DNA from: Hermatobates lingyangjiaoensis
Taxonomy: Eukaryota; Arthropoda; Insecta; Hemiptera; Hermatobatidae
Assembly (NCBI GenBank): GCA_026182355.1
Contig: JAPFBL010000119.1
Location: 310,001 to 374,000, forward strand
DNA length: 64,000 nucleotides
Reading direction: 5' to 3'
Translations under genes and position numbers: made by a program
The notes under the pieces: model-generated
Databases searched by the model: none
The model's input: only the letters and a program-made list of their open reading frames with translations
Told to the model about the DNA's origin: nothing
In this document: in pieces, positions 45,773 through 59,055 of the stretch
Layout of the letters: every line of letters begins with the position of its first letter
How positions within the stretch are numbered: position 1 is the stretch's first letter

Positions 45773-46785
45773 ACTCTAAAGTTACTACATCATCGTCCAA
45801 AGGCTTAAGTTACCGTTAAACTGTTCGTTTGTGTATTTATTTAAGAACAGGTTGAGAACACCGATAATTCCGTTACTATCAGCTTACGCAGTATATACAT
45901 AGTATATACGATATACATTGTATAGTATCAGCTTACTATCAGCTTCAGAGCAGAAGCACTATACTGTGAACGAAACATGCCCTTTTCTGTGATTCTCATG
46001 GTAAAATATTCTGTAATCCTTGCCACACTGAAATCTATTTCATTGTACGAAAAGGTCATAATTTATCGTTGTATGGTGTTCTGGGTGCAAAAAACAGATC
46101 AGTGCTATTTCTAATTAGATGTTGAGAAATTGCCTAAGGATTCATTCACAGTTCAAGAAAAATTGAAAACCTTCTAAAAGAGATGATAACATTGCATGAT
46201 GACTATGCAAAAGGGTTGTTTCTTCTACTAACCGCGTGCTGTAAATATCATGCAGTTCTATTGAAAACCGCAAAGATTGGTCTTGATGCTCCGGCATATA
46301 GCATCTGTTGTAACTGCAGAACTAATAGCCCTACACTAACATGATTTCGGACATTCGAGTAAACTTACATTAATTCTTTACCAAACTGAGAAGGAAAATA
46401 AGAGAAAAATCACCTTCTGATATCTCTTAGAAACTGGGCAACCCTTTCCCCAATCCTGTCAGTTTAACAACAATAGTATCTTTATTGCAATCTCCTAGCA
46501 TACAATTTAAATCTATTCCTTTGAAATCAACTATTTCTTATGTGATCATAAGATTTCTCTGAAATTAATATCTTAGCTTCGGTATTATATGTAAAACAAG
46601 TAAAATCAAGCCTATATTAATTCCAAATCACTCCAATACTTATTGGAATGAGTTTGGAATGATAGGAAATGTATTTTGCATACATTAGCTTCCATAAATT
46701 GCTTGATTTTATTCCTACTTGAGGCAAAAACCTGAATACAAATATCGAAAAATTAAAATGAAAAACTGGAGTACTTTACACTCCA
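45773..46785. other. AT-rich sequence, nothing recognised
   Basis: Contains a small cluster of atacgatatac / tatacat repeats near 45890-45930. No gene. Confidence 0.45.
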
Positions 46786-46794
46786 GTGTAATGT

Positions 46795-47000
46795 AATGAT
46801 AAAAAACTATTTTATCATTAAGCAAATGAAAACTCTATTAAAATGTGTGATTAAATGAAAAAGTTGAGTGTAAGCCAAGCCAGATTGTTTCTTAATGAAT
46901 TATGGCTCTTTTTTTGGGTTAGGGAGGAATTGGATAATTCAACCTTCATAACAAAAACTTTTACAAATTTTTAAGACAAAGAAAGTTAATGCAAAATTTG
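46795..47000 (+). repeat. Direct repeat, copy 1 of 2
   Basis: Shares ctctattaaaatgtgtga, taagcca, cagatt and agggaggaatt blocks with 48230-48440 in the same order. The offset is about 1.44 kb. Confidence 0.8.
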
Positions 47001-47844
47001 TTATTTATCAAATAAAATTAACCTAATAGCTAATCAATTCTTTATTGTGTGCTATTTTCTCATGACGATAATGAAGTAAATAAACACCAAGTCAATTCAC
47101 TTGGAGTTTGGTGACTTGATGTTTTTTTCCTTCATTCTAATTACTTTAACAATATTATAGGTAATCGCATTATAAAACATAGTGATAATTAATTTAATGA
47201 TTTATATTAATATGGTTATTTACATTTTGCAAATTGCATAAATGCATTAAGCGTTTTTATAGCACTTACTAATCCGATAAGTAACAATAACTAAAGAGTA
47301 AGTTAGCAACTCCTATTGAAATATATTATTAATCTAATCTATAAATATAATGAAAGAAGTAAGCGATATTATCTGATGGGAAACCGACTTTGGTGCAGTA
47401 TTTTGGCATACTCGTAGTTAATTATATTCTCAAAGTGATTTAGTTATTGTTTGAGAAAGAATACAATTACAATAATTAGTTAGTCAGTAGTATTACATAT
47501 ATAACAACTTGTAGGATTTAGCTTTGATATGATAGATTAGCTTAGCAACAAGAAATGCTAAATCAATCACGTCTTAATGCTTCATTGATGGAATTTATGC
47601 AACATGACCAATGGGTTTTGGTTTTGATGTGTAACTGAAGTATGATTGTTTTACGTTGTACCATAGATCATATGTTTTAGTCAGCCAGGCTTCCTTCAAG
47701 AACTTCTGAAGCTTCTTACGTCAAATCATCACTCTATTGATTTCTAGTTAAATTTTTCTATCATCAGAGTTTCATTTCAAATGACTTTTTAGTTTTCTAT
47801 GTTTATAATATCACATAATCAAGTATGTCATAGTATAGTTTGAT

Positions 47845-48095
47845 CCCAAAGAATTGATAAATTTCATCTATTTTGACGTCATTACCTGTTTTGAGGTCCT
47901 AAAGTTCTTTTATGAATTTTTCTCAATGACGTCTGCATGTGTGTGTGTGTTTGCGTGTGGGTGGTTGGTTGGGTGGTTGCGCATCCAAAAGTTGGTTGGT
48001 ACCTATAGGGCAAACATTTTATCATTTGATGGATCAAACTCATATTTTACACAAAAGTGTGCCCTATAGTGCAGATGTGCTCTATTGTTTCTGGG
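47845..48095 (+). repeat. Unknown dispersed repeat, copy 2
   Basis: Colinear with 4170-4490 reversed: attttgacgtc, tgaggtc, a TG-rich stretch, ggatcaaac, acacaaaagtg, cctatagtgcagatg. The open frames here arise from the TG-rich part. Confidence 0.6.
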
Positions 48096-48229
48096 TAATA
48101 TTGCATCATATGAGAGTCATTAATAATCTACCACCGTTTCAGAACAATACATTTATTGCTGTCTTAAATTTTACCAACACGATGAATATACCAAAATAGA
48201 TTGAAATAATTTTTGTAAACTACTATATT

Positions 48230-48440
48230 ATCATTAGTGATATAACACTCTATTAAAATGTGTGACTAAATAAAGAATTTAAGTGTAAGCCACTCCAGAT
48301 TTTTTCTCAATTAATTCAGAAGATAGCTCTTTAAAGGCTTTTTTTTCGTAAGGGAGGAATTAGATCGTTCAAACTCCAAAACAAAAATTTTTGCAGATTT
48401 TGAGGACAAAGAAAGGGAATGCAAAATGTGATATTTGAGT
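48230..48440 (+). repeat. Direct repeat, copy 2 of 2
   Basis: The second copy of 46795-47000. With the dispersed repeat copies at 47.85 and 49.22 kb it suggests that a segment of about 1.4 kb was tandemly duplicated long ago. Confidence 0.8.
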
Positions 48441-49215
48441 TATATATCTTCAATTAATTTTATCCAAATACTACCTTTCATTTTAAACAATGTAATTTGC
48501 TATTTGAGTGAGAGATAACTACTAAAGATATGAATGATTTAGCAATTGTTGTTTATTCACTATATAAGTTTAATAATAATTTTAAAATCGAACAAGTAGA
48601 TTTTAAATTGCTGTTCAATCCTTATTAACAGTTTTATTAATACTAAATAACATTTTTCTTACTTACCATTTCTAAGAATCACTATAAAATGGTAGTTTGC
48701 AAAAAAATTATTTCAGACTATTTTCGTATATTCATGCTGGTGGCAAAACTTAAGATGACAATAAATATTTGATGTGACATGGGGTAGATTACATAAACAC
48801 TTATGTATCGATTCAAAGCAAGCGTGGTTCAACTATGCTTTAAGCGAGAGCGACTTCATTAAATTTCATATTAATCTTAAGCTGGACCCAAATCAACATT
48901 CTCGTTTTTTTTACTGACGCTTTATGACTTTAGTAACTCGGGATCCAATATCTCTGAATTAATTTCATATAAGCTCTTTTTATAAACATCCTGGTATTAA
49001 CTTAAAATACAATCCATTATTACAAAAAATAAAATGAAACTTTAATGAGAAACACAAATGTCAAACGAGTTTTTTTTTTATTTTCAAAACTTCTTTTTCT
49101 ATAGATATTTTATTAAATATATGGCTGATATAATTTAATAACAAATGTATGGGTTTGTTTGCTTGTTTTCGAATACATCAATTTTTTTTTGTTTGATGCA
49201 TTATAATAAAGCTCT
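48441..49215. other. AT-rich sequence, nothing recognised
   Basis: No supported feature. Confidence 0.45.
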
Positions 49216-49219
49216 CATC

Positions 49220-49299
49220 TTAAATGACTAATTCAATAAATTTTGACAGATATACATGTTTTGAAGCCCTGAACTTTTGATGTCATTTTGATGATGCCT

Positions 49300-49367
<68 letters not shown>

Positions 49368-49500
49368 GCGTGTATTTGTGTATATGTGTTTGTGTGTGGG
49401 TGGGTGTATATCCAAAATTTTGTGGGAATGATACAGTCCGCAGTGTTTAAGAATCCAAATTCATATTTTACACCTATTGTTTGAGAACAATGTTACATAA
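49220..49500 (+). repeat. Unknown dispersed repeat, copy 3
   Basis: Has aattttgaca, atgttttgaagccctgaact, tgatgtcatttt, (TA)n/(TG)n at 49301-49365, then gtgtgggtgggtgtatatcc, and later catattttacac. It is colinear with copy 2, but the TG part has expanded. Confidence 0.55.
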
Positions 49501-52500
49501 CGGGGAAGCCATTTTTATGATGAACAAGGGTTTTTAAATATTTTCTTTTCCTAAACTTTTTAATTGTAGACTGTTGAAATTTTGGCAATACTATTGAAGT
49601 GACAAATTCAATACATAAAAGGACCTCAGTTTTTAAGACAACTGGAAACATTTTTTTTTTTCTCAATAAAATGTAAAATTTTTGACTTATGATTGAATCT
49701 GAAAGTTTGTGAGGAAGGTACAAGTCATGCTTTTTACTGTATCAAAATAAAATTATATCTTAAAATAGCCCATTATTTTGGATATTAGTGGTACTGAGTT
49801 GAGGAATTTTTTTTAAAAATTACATTAACCAAAAGAGTAAATCAAGAAAAAACATTTAAAGAATTTCAAGAAAAGCCGGGATCAATGTAGTTTTGATAAG
49901 CCCATTCCAACTGTGCTTACATTTATAAAAAATAATGTATCCTCAAAGGGAGAATTTCAATGTATATGTAGCATTTTATAATATCAGTTAGAATTGTTTT
50001 TTACTAATTGCTATGAATGGAAGTTGTATTTGATATCAAGAATGCAAACTCCGTCTACAAAAAACTTTTGATCAGATTATACCTGTATTCGATCCAATCA
50101 CAATGGAATGGATAAACATTTTTGTCAAATCATAAATTCATATATGGAGGTGAGGGGTAATTCTATTGGTATGATTACGAAGGTCATTAAACAACGTAAA
50201 ATCTGAAGTTGAATTTAGTTAGTACAATGGGATGTACTCGTACATCCAATGTGACAGGTATGACCGGGAAGACTACGAGTCCGATGATATTCACGTCATC
50301 AGTTTAATCATTTTAATAACATTTCTGATTGATCAATGTTATCACGTTTCTTATAACTAATAAAATGGTTATAGCCACATATAAACAAGTCATACAGTTT
50401 TATTAAATAGTATGTATGGTTACTAATATGTATTATGTTTACTTAAAGTAAAATTGAGTGTAGGCAACACCAGGTTTTTATTTTGTTATTACATCAGTAA
50501 GAAGAGATGTAAGAATCATTGATCAAACTAATATCAATTTAAGTTGGTTAAGCTGTGAACAGTGCGTGTTCTAACAATCATTCAGAATTTAGCTCAGTAA
50601 TTGAAGCAAAGCTTTGCAGATGTATCCATAACTAAAGTCCACAACATAACTCTCCTGACGTGACACGCATAGAAATATTCTTTTTTTCTTAAATTTAAAA
50701 CAAAAAAAAACATAAAAAACATGATTTATATTTTTCATATTATTTTAAAAAAACCCGTCACACATGGTGAATCGTTGCTTTACCACTTCACATAAATCAG
50801 AAGTTAAACCTACTTTAGCAGTTCAAAAATTCTTGAAATTAAGATAACTGTGACACATTCACAAGGTACGATAGATTTTTATAAGAATATGTTCTTTACT
50901 AACCACTGTTGTTCTAACAATATGCATATATTTAAGGTTTACATTGTTGATCTTACATATTTAAAGAAGTTTAACAAAAAACAAGAACCAAAAATATTTA
51001 TAAATTTAACAGAGACCAAAAAAAAATATATATTTAGAAAAAATAGTAGCAAGTATTTCAATTAAATGGTAATGGAATCATTAATTACAGGAGAAATATA
51101 AAATAGTGTTTCTTTTTGATCTTAGTCTGCAATTTTTGAAATGTATTACAATTATTTAAGTTTAACCAAAAAAAAAACAACTTTAAGAAAAACTTACTGC
51201 TATTTTACTACATAAAACATTAAATTTTGAGGCTTTATAATTATTCAACAATTAACAGACATTTACTCTTCTTGAAGTAGAAGAGAAAATTTGTTAAGGA
51301 GTGGTACTGATTTGTTTCTGTAATTTCAATGGCTCAAACCAGAATGATATATCATTGTTAGCGTACAGGTTCGTAGAAACTGCCAGACTATTGCAGTTAC
51401 TAAAGGGAGACCATGGATGTTGTTTTATATGAGCCAGTCATTTATTATATCGCTGTCTAACATGCTACCATGACCTAGTTTATTCAACTATGGCACCATG
51501 CCCGCGTTCATTCGACCATCCTACTGGCATTCTGAGCTATTAGAAAACAAAACAACATCTCAAATAAAACTCTATCAATGGTAAATGAGATTAGCAGTTA
51601 ATAACGTAATGATATCATGCAAAAGAACTCTTTAATGTGAGCTGTTCGACTGAAACAAAGCACGACAGGGCAACAAAACTTCATTAAGCGACAAAAACTA
51701 AAATACACTGGCATATTAAGTAAAACCCATCTTCAAAACATGCAGTGTGTATGGTGTGATTGATTTAACATGAAGTTATAAAATTAATCTATCCAACCCC
51801 TGCTCTGGTACAACACATAGTCCGAAGTAAATGAACAAAGCCTTTGCTTCTTTTTAATTTCACGGCATGTACTCCTGCTTAGGCAAACATTCGATCTAAT
51901 TTTGTTGCTTGTTCCAAAAAATTAGGAATTAAAACAACTATTTCAACTGCCTCATTACTTTCAAAGCAATAATCAATACAATTTTATAAAAATACATCCA
52001 AGTTGAGTATTCTAAATGTTTTTTTTTTTAAATTTATGTTAAACTCTTGAAACACAAATGAAATGGAGTGCTTAAAATTAAGAACAAAAAAATGAGAACT
52101 CTAATATTGGAGCCTAAAATGAACTATGTTGCTGGCTGAAGCACTGTAGTTTAGATAAACAGATAGTAAAACAAATTAAATTCAATGAATATATGTGAAT
52201 AAGAGTATTATTAACTAATATTTTTCACCAAGTTGCTTGAAAAGGCACATAACGTCGTCTTCAATCCGTTTATCAAGATTTGGGTATATCCACCTATTCT
52301 TAATATTTCATTTCAGAGAAAATGTTATTTAACATTATTCAACATTTTGTAAGTTTCCCCTCAAAAGTACGGATATATGTAATATAAATAATATATACAT
52401 TTAAATATATATTAGCACCGAGAAGGCTGGTTAACGCAGAGGTAGCTTGAGCGGACATCGCAGGGAAATATCCCAACAGAGGAAATTAACGTGACAATTT

Positions 52501-52580
52501 TAAAATGAGAACACTGACGAATCAAGTTTTGGAAAATCATAATTCTATCTATCTTCATATCCACAGGCAAACCGCACTAA
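49501..52580. other. AT-rich sequence, nothing recognised
   Basis: About 3 kb without a convincing gene or repeat. The short frames at 50850-51065 and 49493-49723 look random. Confidence 0.45.
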
Positions 52581-52587
52581 AAATCAG

Positions 52588-52762
52588 AAGAAAGACTAAG
52601 ATCTTTCAACCAGAACAAGCGGTCTTCAAACCTCAGTTGAAATTTGGCTTTGACGAAGACTGCTTGTTACGGTTCAAAGGTTTTAATTTTTTTTCTGACT
52701 TCTTACTGTGGTTTGGACGTTAATTTTTATTCCGCAAGTATATAGTGATATCTTGATACTTT
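52588..52762. mobile_element. PLE terminal-repeat inverted pair (family 1), decayed
   Basis: The minus part (gactaagatctttcaacc, caagcggtcttc) and the plus part (ctttgacgaagactg, cttgttacggtt) are recognisable. The right tail is diverged (gtggtttggacgttaa). Confidence 0.75.
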
Positions 52763-54180
52763 TATATATATGATATTTATCATTTAGTTTTACTACACTC
52801 TTGGTGTCTTTGGACTAATATTTTTCATTTTTCATGATAGTTTTATCATCAGTGGACAAAAGTAGTTAAGAGAATATCATATAATAAATAAGAAAGAATT
52901 AATTAATAAGTAAATAAATAAGTAAAGTAGAACAGATATGTCAAGTTAAGATAGATATATCTGTAATATTTCAATAGATATTATCCGATGTATTCAATAA
53001 TAGATATTATTTATATGAAGGAAATGGATAGAAGTTGTCTGTATGCTGACTGTGATAAAATAAACTAAATATATCAGGCAAAAGGGGTTGAATCGTGGAT
53101 GATGGGGCAGAAGCTAAGGGTTAAGGGTAGAAGAGGTCATTATTCAGCATAATGAGAATTATGCATCTAGGGTGACGAAGGATGGCTCGACGAAAAAGAA
53201 TATCAATATCACCTTTCGATAACTCAAATTTACCACCTCTTTTTCAATCATTTTCCCTTTATTTTATTATGTTAAGATATATATCAAGTTGTTTTATTTT
53301 TTTTAATAGGCGCATTGAATATCTACAATCCTTTGTAGATATTTTTTTCTTACTTTGAATTTTTGTCTTTAATACTCTTTATACCTTTTTCATATACCTT
53401 TTAACTCTTTATACTGACACCAGACCCTTTTTTTACTTCAAAAAGGTTTTTTCTGTTAAAAATGTCTTCTTGAAAACCTTTTATCTGCTCCGTATATCAT
53501 GGATATTCAGTCACTTCCAAATCCAGCGTAACAAATGAATTGTTATTATAAATAGTTTATACTCAAATTTTCACATTGCTTTTGTTTAAAAAAAATATTT
53601 TTTTTGGCTAAATAGCGAGTTACAATTAATCCAAACCATTGGATGAAACCATTTGATTGGAACGTAAAATACCGACAACTTCTATTATGTTTTCTTAGAT
53701 TAAGTTTTTAAAACTTAAGTTAATGTGTTCGCCCATATTTCATTGTGAGCATCTCTTTTCCATTACTCACATTGTGACTCAGAGAAGCACTCTTTCTCTT
53801 CTTGAAGATCCCGGTGCTATTACTTCAGTCGTTCACACGTTTATCCATACCCATATTATTTGAACTCTTATATGCCCTCTGATTGGTTTTGATATAACTT
53901 TACTATAGCTATCATGATTTTCTGTAGATACAGGTTTTTGTATGATTTTTCCAATTTTCGGAAGTACTTACTCTTTTCTTCGTCAAAGCTATATATGACT
54001 CTAGCTATTTTCAAAAAACTAATTATTTATAACATTTATTTGTTATAAATTAGGCAGAATCTAAAATGATCAGGTATGAAAGATTGATGTTGTTCTAAAA
54101 TATTATTAAATCTTCTATAATTACACTTATAGGCCAAATACTTGATATATTAGTAATAGTTTTTACAATTAGACTCGGTA
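52763..54180. other. AT-rich sequence, nothing recognised
   Basis: No supported feature. Confidence 0.45.
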
Positions 54181-54184
54181 TTGC

Positions 54185-54535
54185 CGGCAGCAATAGCATC
54201 GTCTACCAGGGTTGACAGGCAGCTTACGGTTCAAACACATTTCTTCCTGAACAGTTGGGAGACTGACAAAGTCAACCCTTCGTTGCTGATTTCTCGCAGG
54301 AATATTGCATCTCCCATTGATTCTACATTGGGTGTCCTAAATTTACCCTAACTCATAAGAGTAGGGATCTTTAATGAGTACTTGACATCATACAAGCTGA
54401 GGACCAACGGTTTGACGTCCTCTCCCAGGGACGACGTGGTCAGATTTGAATAAATCTAGGGCCAGAGTGGGTATCAAACCCCAAACTCACCAGTTCAGAG
54501 GCGAGCAAGTGGCCTCTGAGCTAACCTAAGCTGTT
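54185..54535 (-). mobile_element. tRNA-derived SINE
   Basis: The fullest SINE copy. The minus-strand head reads TTAGGTTAGCTCAGAGGCCA, then GGTTTGATACCC (B box with one change), then ctctggccctagattta. The body in plus orientation has gtcctaaattt, agggatctttaatgagtact, tgacatcatac, gtttgacgtcctctccc and gacgacgtggtcagattt. A further ~130 bp on the left (54185-54320) may be the SINE 3' part. Confidence 0.82.
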
Positions 54536-55080
54536 ACTCTAATAATATATTATGTGGAATTTAGTGACAAGCATATCTGGAAGTAAATATAGATAGGGTT
54601 TTCTATTGAAGTCAAATATCATTCTATACTCTAAGTTTTAGTTCAATTAATAGACACAATGTACCTTCTAACTAACAAAATAACTCAAAATAATTTAAAA
54701 TGGATTTTAAATTATTCTGACTTTGTGATCAGTCAGAATTTGTTATTATTTTTTGAAGGTTTGAACAGCTGATAACCGATACAGTATTCCCACTCAACCA
54801 CAATCAAACAACTGGATAATGTAAAAAAACTGTTTTAGTAAAACAATCTGAAAATGAGCTAGTTTTAATTATACTTTACTTATATTTGATGAAAAAAACA
54901 TTTATACTATTTGTAGAAAATGGAACTATAATATTAATAAATAGATCGTTTCCTTGTTAATATTAATCGTATTTTTAATTGATTATAAATCTTTGCATGT
55001 AATTAATATAAACATAATTATATATATATATATATAATTATTGAATGTTTTGCAATCTCGATCACATATATTTAACACTA
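54536..55080. other. AT-rich sequence, nothing recognised
   Basis: No supported feature. Confidence 0.45.
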
Positions 55081-55139
55081 TTTTTCTTTCTTTGGTCTAG
55101 CTAGACCAAACCTTGATAAGAAGGAAAATAGTGTTACAT

Positions 55140-55352
55140 AATTATTTAAAGTAAAAGCCACAAGGAAAAATGAAAAAAACACAACAAAAATATATTCTAA
55201 GGCTTTTCAAATTTATATCATCAGAGAGCAACTGATGCTGCTCTTAGATGCTCATAGTTGATGGTTTTAGATGGTGTCAGTTGCTCTCTGATGATATAAA
55301 TTTGAAAGGCCTCAGGGCATATTTTCTGTGTTATTTAATTCTTCCTTATGAC
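55140..55352. mobile_element. PLE-type terminal palindrome (family 9)
   Basis: The left arm (atatcatcagagagcaactg reversed) and the right arm (cagttgctctctgatgatat) are inverted copies around about 50 bp. The right arm reads CTGATGATATAAATTTGAAAGG, a weak-stem version of the shared motif. The outer ends carry acaacaaaaatat / atattttctgtgtt. No coding sequence supports the PLE call. Confidence 0.6.
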
Positions 55353-56330
55353 TTTAAATCAATTAATTTCCATCATGTGTTTTAAGTGATTATTTATTAT
55401 ATAAGTAATAAAATATTATCTATTTTTTAATTAATTTTAATGTGGTATATAATTCACAATTTTTTGCCATCAAGGCAAATAACAAACTTGTATTTTATCT
55501 TACTTTATAGTTTAATGCTCTTTAGTCTTTAACTTAAAGTCTCTTGTTGAGTATAGCTAATCTTTTAACTTATAATTTATTCTAGTGAAGAGTTACTGCT
55601 AAAATTTATTATCGTCTTAGATTAAGAAGTAATGACTTCATTTACTTAGGTTAAGTTTGATAGTTCAGCTTATATATGTTTTGTTGAAGTTTATTTAGAT
55701 TGTTAGTTATTATTAATTTACATGTTTCATGAAAGGTAGCATAAAGTGCGAAATGCCGAGATTTTAAGAGAGTTTTAAGAGTTATCGTGAAGGGAGGCGC
55801 AGCCTGGGCTAGCTGGAATGTCTAAGGTGGTCGTACATCTTATCCTCGCTAATGGCTTCTTCTACATTACTTTCTCTTGTCAAAGTATTTCACCAACAAT
55901 AGTTTTCTTCATTCAAAACTTGCTTAATCTTATTTACTTATTATTCCATTTCATTTAAGTTGATCTTACTTCCTTAAATTAATAATATTACACATATCTT
56001 AAAAAAAAATTATAGTCGACAAGAAATGACACAATTAAAACAAAGATTTTGATTTTTATTTAACTACAATATTAATTAGTTAATTTATTTTTTAATTATT
56101 TTTGTTATAATTATATATTTTATAATTCCTTTTTTATTGTTACCATTCTTAATTTTAATGATTCAAGTAGTTTTGAATCGAATAAATAATGGAAATATAG
56201 CTGTAAATATTCTTTATTTATTTTATATTATAATAATTATAATGTTTTTTAAATTTTGAAACGTTTATATTTAGTTAGTATTAGTTATCTTTTAAAAATA
56301 AGAAATAATTCTAAGGTAGTGCAATCATTC
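55353..56330. other. AT-rich sequence, nothing recognised
   Basis: No supported feature. Confidence 0.45.
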
Positions 56331-56334
56331 TATA

Positions 56335-56625
56335 GTAGTGTGGTATTTACTCACTAATAGTATAAACGACACGTTTCGAACATGTATTGTTCTTTTTACG
56401 GCATTGACTAAAAAAATACAATGCCATTAAAGAGTTATCTACAGTATGTATAATACAGAGTCCCTTAGGTATGTACTCTCTACTTTATTTTATTTTGTAC
56501 CATTTACTTTATACTATACTTAACTCTCTGATGACATTGTATTTTTTTACTTAATGCCTGAAGAAGAACACTAAGTGTTTGAAACGCGTTGTTTGTACTA
56601 TTAAATTTCTATATGTGGAGACTAT
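56335..56625. mobile_element. PLE-type terminal-repeat inverted pair (family 10)
   Basis: The left arm (minus) ends in TGTTCGAAACGTGTCG. The right arm has CTGAAGAA, the hairpin AACAC-UAA-GUGUU and GAAACGCGTTG (56558-56590). The gtttgtactattaaat outer block mirrors actaatagtataaac on the left. The right arm motif is intact, with a long stem. Confidence 0.72.
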
Positions 56626-58195
56626 TTCATTTGCTTTCTATCCTACTATAAGAAATAGTTAATTTGATTATGATTGGTTAATTGATGCCAGCTTTATTGT
56701 AATCAGTTAATTGATTTGATTGATTAAGCATGAAATGTAGATTAATTTACTTGAATATTGTAATAGAAATCACGACAAATTGAGCAGAAATACGACAAAG
56801 ATGCCTATAATGACTTTCGAGGTCTGGTTGTGGAGGAACCCATTCTAATCAATGAATTGTGAACCAACTAGGTAGATTTATTTGATAACTAGCCACTTCA
56901 ACAGGCCTTAGATTTTTTCATTTCTTTGTATTTGTGATAGTTTTTTTCTCAATTGTTGAGTGCCATCTCTGCATTAATATATTTATACTAAAAATATGAG
57001 TAAAAGTCAAACAAAGTAAATCAGAAGCCATCTTGCCAGTATGATGCGCATTGTACAAATCAGGTAAAACTATACCAAGATATAATGCCATTTTCTTAGT
57101 TGGCTTTCACTCACCTCTGTAGTATTAACAGTCTTCATAGCTCTAGAACATGGTTGTCTGGGTTGAATTTTTAAGTGTTATTCATTTGATTGGTTGATGA
57201 ATAAGCAGTTAACGTAGAGTAAAAATAGTAAAATTTTTCCATTATATGACAAATACCAAACACCATAACAAGTATCAGAATAAATGTTTACAACATGAAG
57301 TTATATAATTAAGAGTTTATAGTTTATCATAAAAAAAAAGTTGGCAGAAATTAAAAATATGGAGATTTTCAAAAACTGACAAAGGAATTACATATACTAT
57401 TCAGTTGGTCATAAAAACAGATTAGATATTTGAGTGAACAAATAATGGCTTGAAAAAATGAGTAGAAGGGTGAAATTCAAGCAAAGAGCATGAAATCGGC
57501 TCTCTCAATTCGACTCCAAACATCACGCATAGTCTAGCATTTTATGTACAGGCTCCTATTGATTCCACTGTCTTCTATTTCACTCACTCAATATTCATTT
57601 TCTCTTTCTTTGATTTTCCCTGTTCATGTTATCATTTTACATAATACCTTTTCTAAATTACGCATTAAATGTTATTTTTTGTAATGTTTTAAAATATATT
57701 TGTATTACAGGATGAGATAAAAAAAATAATTTATTTCCTATAGTAGATTATATGATCGTTTTAACTGTTGAAATGTAAATCACCTGCAACTATTAATTAT
57801 TTTTTAAAAGGTTGCTAAACACATCGAATATGAGATAAAATTATTTTTTCTCAAGGAAATAACTTTGGCATAAAAAAAGAATATTATGAACACGAAAGAT
57901 ATTTGATTGATTGAAGTAGAAAGTTATTAAAATAACTGTTTACCCGTCACTTAAATTCTGTTCCCCCACTCTTTCAAATGTAAACATATAGAAGGGAGGG
58001 TGAAGACTGTGCTCGATAAGAGTTTAAGATAAAATAAGGAATCAGAAGGGATGAGCAAAGTCAAGTTTACTTGTAAATCAATACAACTGGAAAATTACAT
58101 TTTTACACAAACACAGTCTTTTTTAATTCTTCTTGATATAGACATTTCTGTAGATAAATTTCTCAATAATTTGAATTTAAATAAATATTTTCTTC
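56626..58195. other. AT-rich sequence, nothing recognised
   Basis: No supported feature. Confidence 0.45.
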
Positions 58196-58199
58196 TTTA

Positions 58200-58335
58200 T
58201 ATATAAACAAATTTCATCATCCCCCTTCTGCCTGATGATAAGGAAATCGGAATATACGAGTAGTAGTCAGTTTCTCTGATTTCTTTAACGCATACTCTTT
58301 CTTTTTAGTTTATTTATATCGAGAAATTGTTTCAT
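58200..58335 (+). mobile_element. PLE-type terminal repeat, single
   Basis: CTGATGATAAGGAAATCGG then AATATACGAG, with an agtttatttatatcg end and TA-rich DNA beyond. A diverged version of the shared motif; GAAA is now GGAA. Confidence 0.5.
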
Positions 58336-58559
58336 TTAATTGTTTATATATATATTTAAATTATATAATATATGTATATTATAACATATATTATTACATA
58401 TAGGGTCCACCCATAAAATGTATACAGGTTTTGTGAAAAAATATGAATAAATATTTTAATATTATGTTAATTTATTCATCATATGATTAATAAAAGTTTA
58501 TAGGTGAAGTAAGCCATAAAATCTGCGAATTTACTAAAGAAATACAATACAAAGATAGG

Positions 58560-58775
58560 ATTTAAAACAAATAATTCATTAAACCAAATAGTAGATAACT
58601 CAACGGAAAATAAAACTGATAAATATGAACAAAGTGGAGTGTATAAACTAAAATGAAAAAATTGTAAACAAATATATATTGGAAAAACTGGAAGAGACCT
58701 AAAACTAAGTTAAAAAGAACATATTAAAGATTATCAGAATAATACAAATAAATCAAACATCAAACAGATATATTA
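58560..58775 (+). pseudogene. Decayed GIY-YIG endonuclease fragment
   Basis: One frame reads SGVYKLK, a stop where a Cys is expected, KNCKQIYIGKTGRDLKL, another stop, then KEHIKDYQNN. This is the classic GIY-YIG N-terminal half: GVY, paired Cys, YIG, a basic residue and the EH helix. It is probably from another PLE family. It is very AT-rich and broken by at least two stops. Confidence 0.75.
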
Positions 58776-58837
58776 TTTATATCTGTATTATTCCGATTAT
58801 ATACACTATTTAAATATGTATTTATATCCGATGAGCA

Positions 58838-58918
58838 AAAACCGAAACGTTGGCAACGAGAGTTTGATTTTTTATCCTGGAAAATTGACCGAACCCCGAT
58901 TAGAGAACACACCTAATA
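58838..58918 (+). mobile_element. PLE terminal repeat (family 2)
   Basis: aaaccgaaacgttggcaacg, agtttgattttttatcc and the gaacacacct end, as at 1.68-1.94 kb. Single plus copy. Confidence 0.75.
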
Positions 58919-58949
58919 TATTCATATATATATACATATATAGGTCTTG

Positions 58950-59055
58950 CTTGTCTTCTAAGATACATCTTTCTACCTTATGACTGCGCAGTCGAAATAT
59001 AGTAGTGGAATTTTGTGATCTTTTCTATGTGTTTTCTTCTTGTAACTTTAGTTTA
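58950..59055 (+). mobile_element. PLE terminal repeat (family 6)
   Basis: The hairpin GACTGCGCAGTC is directly followed by GAAATATAGTAGTGG and a ttttctatgtgttttctt end. The box is degraded to ttatga. Confidence 0.6.
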
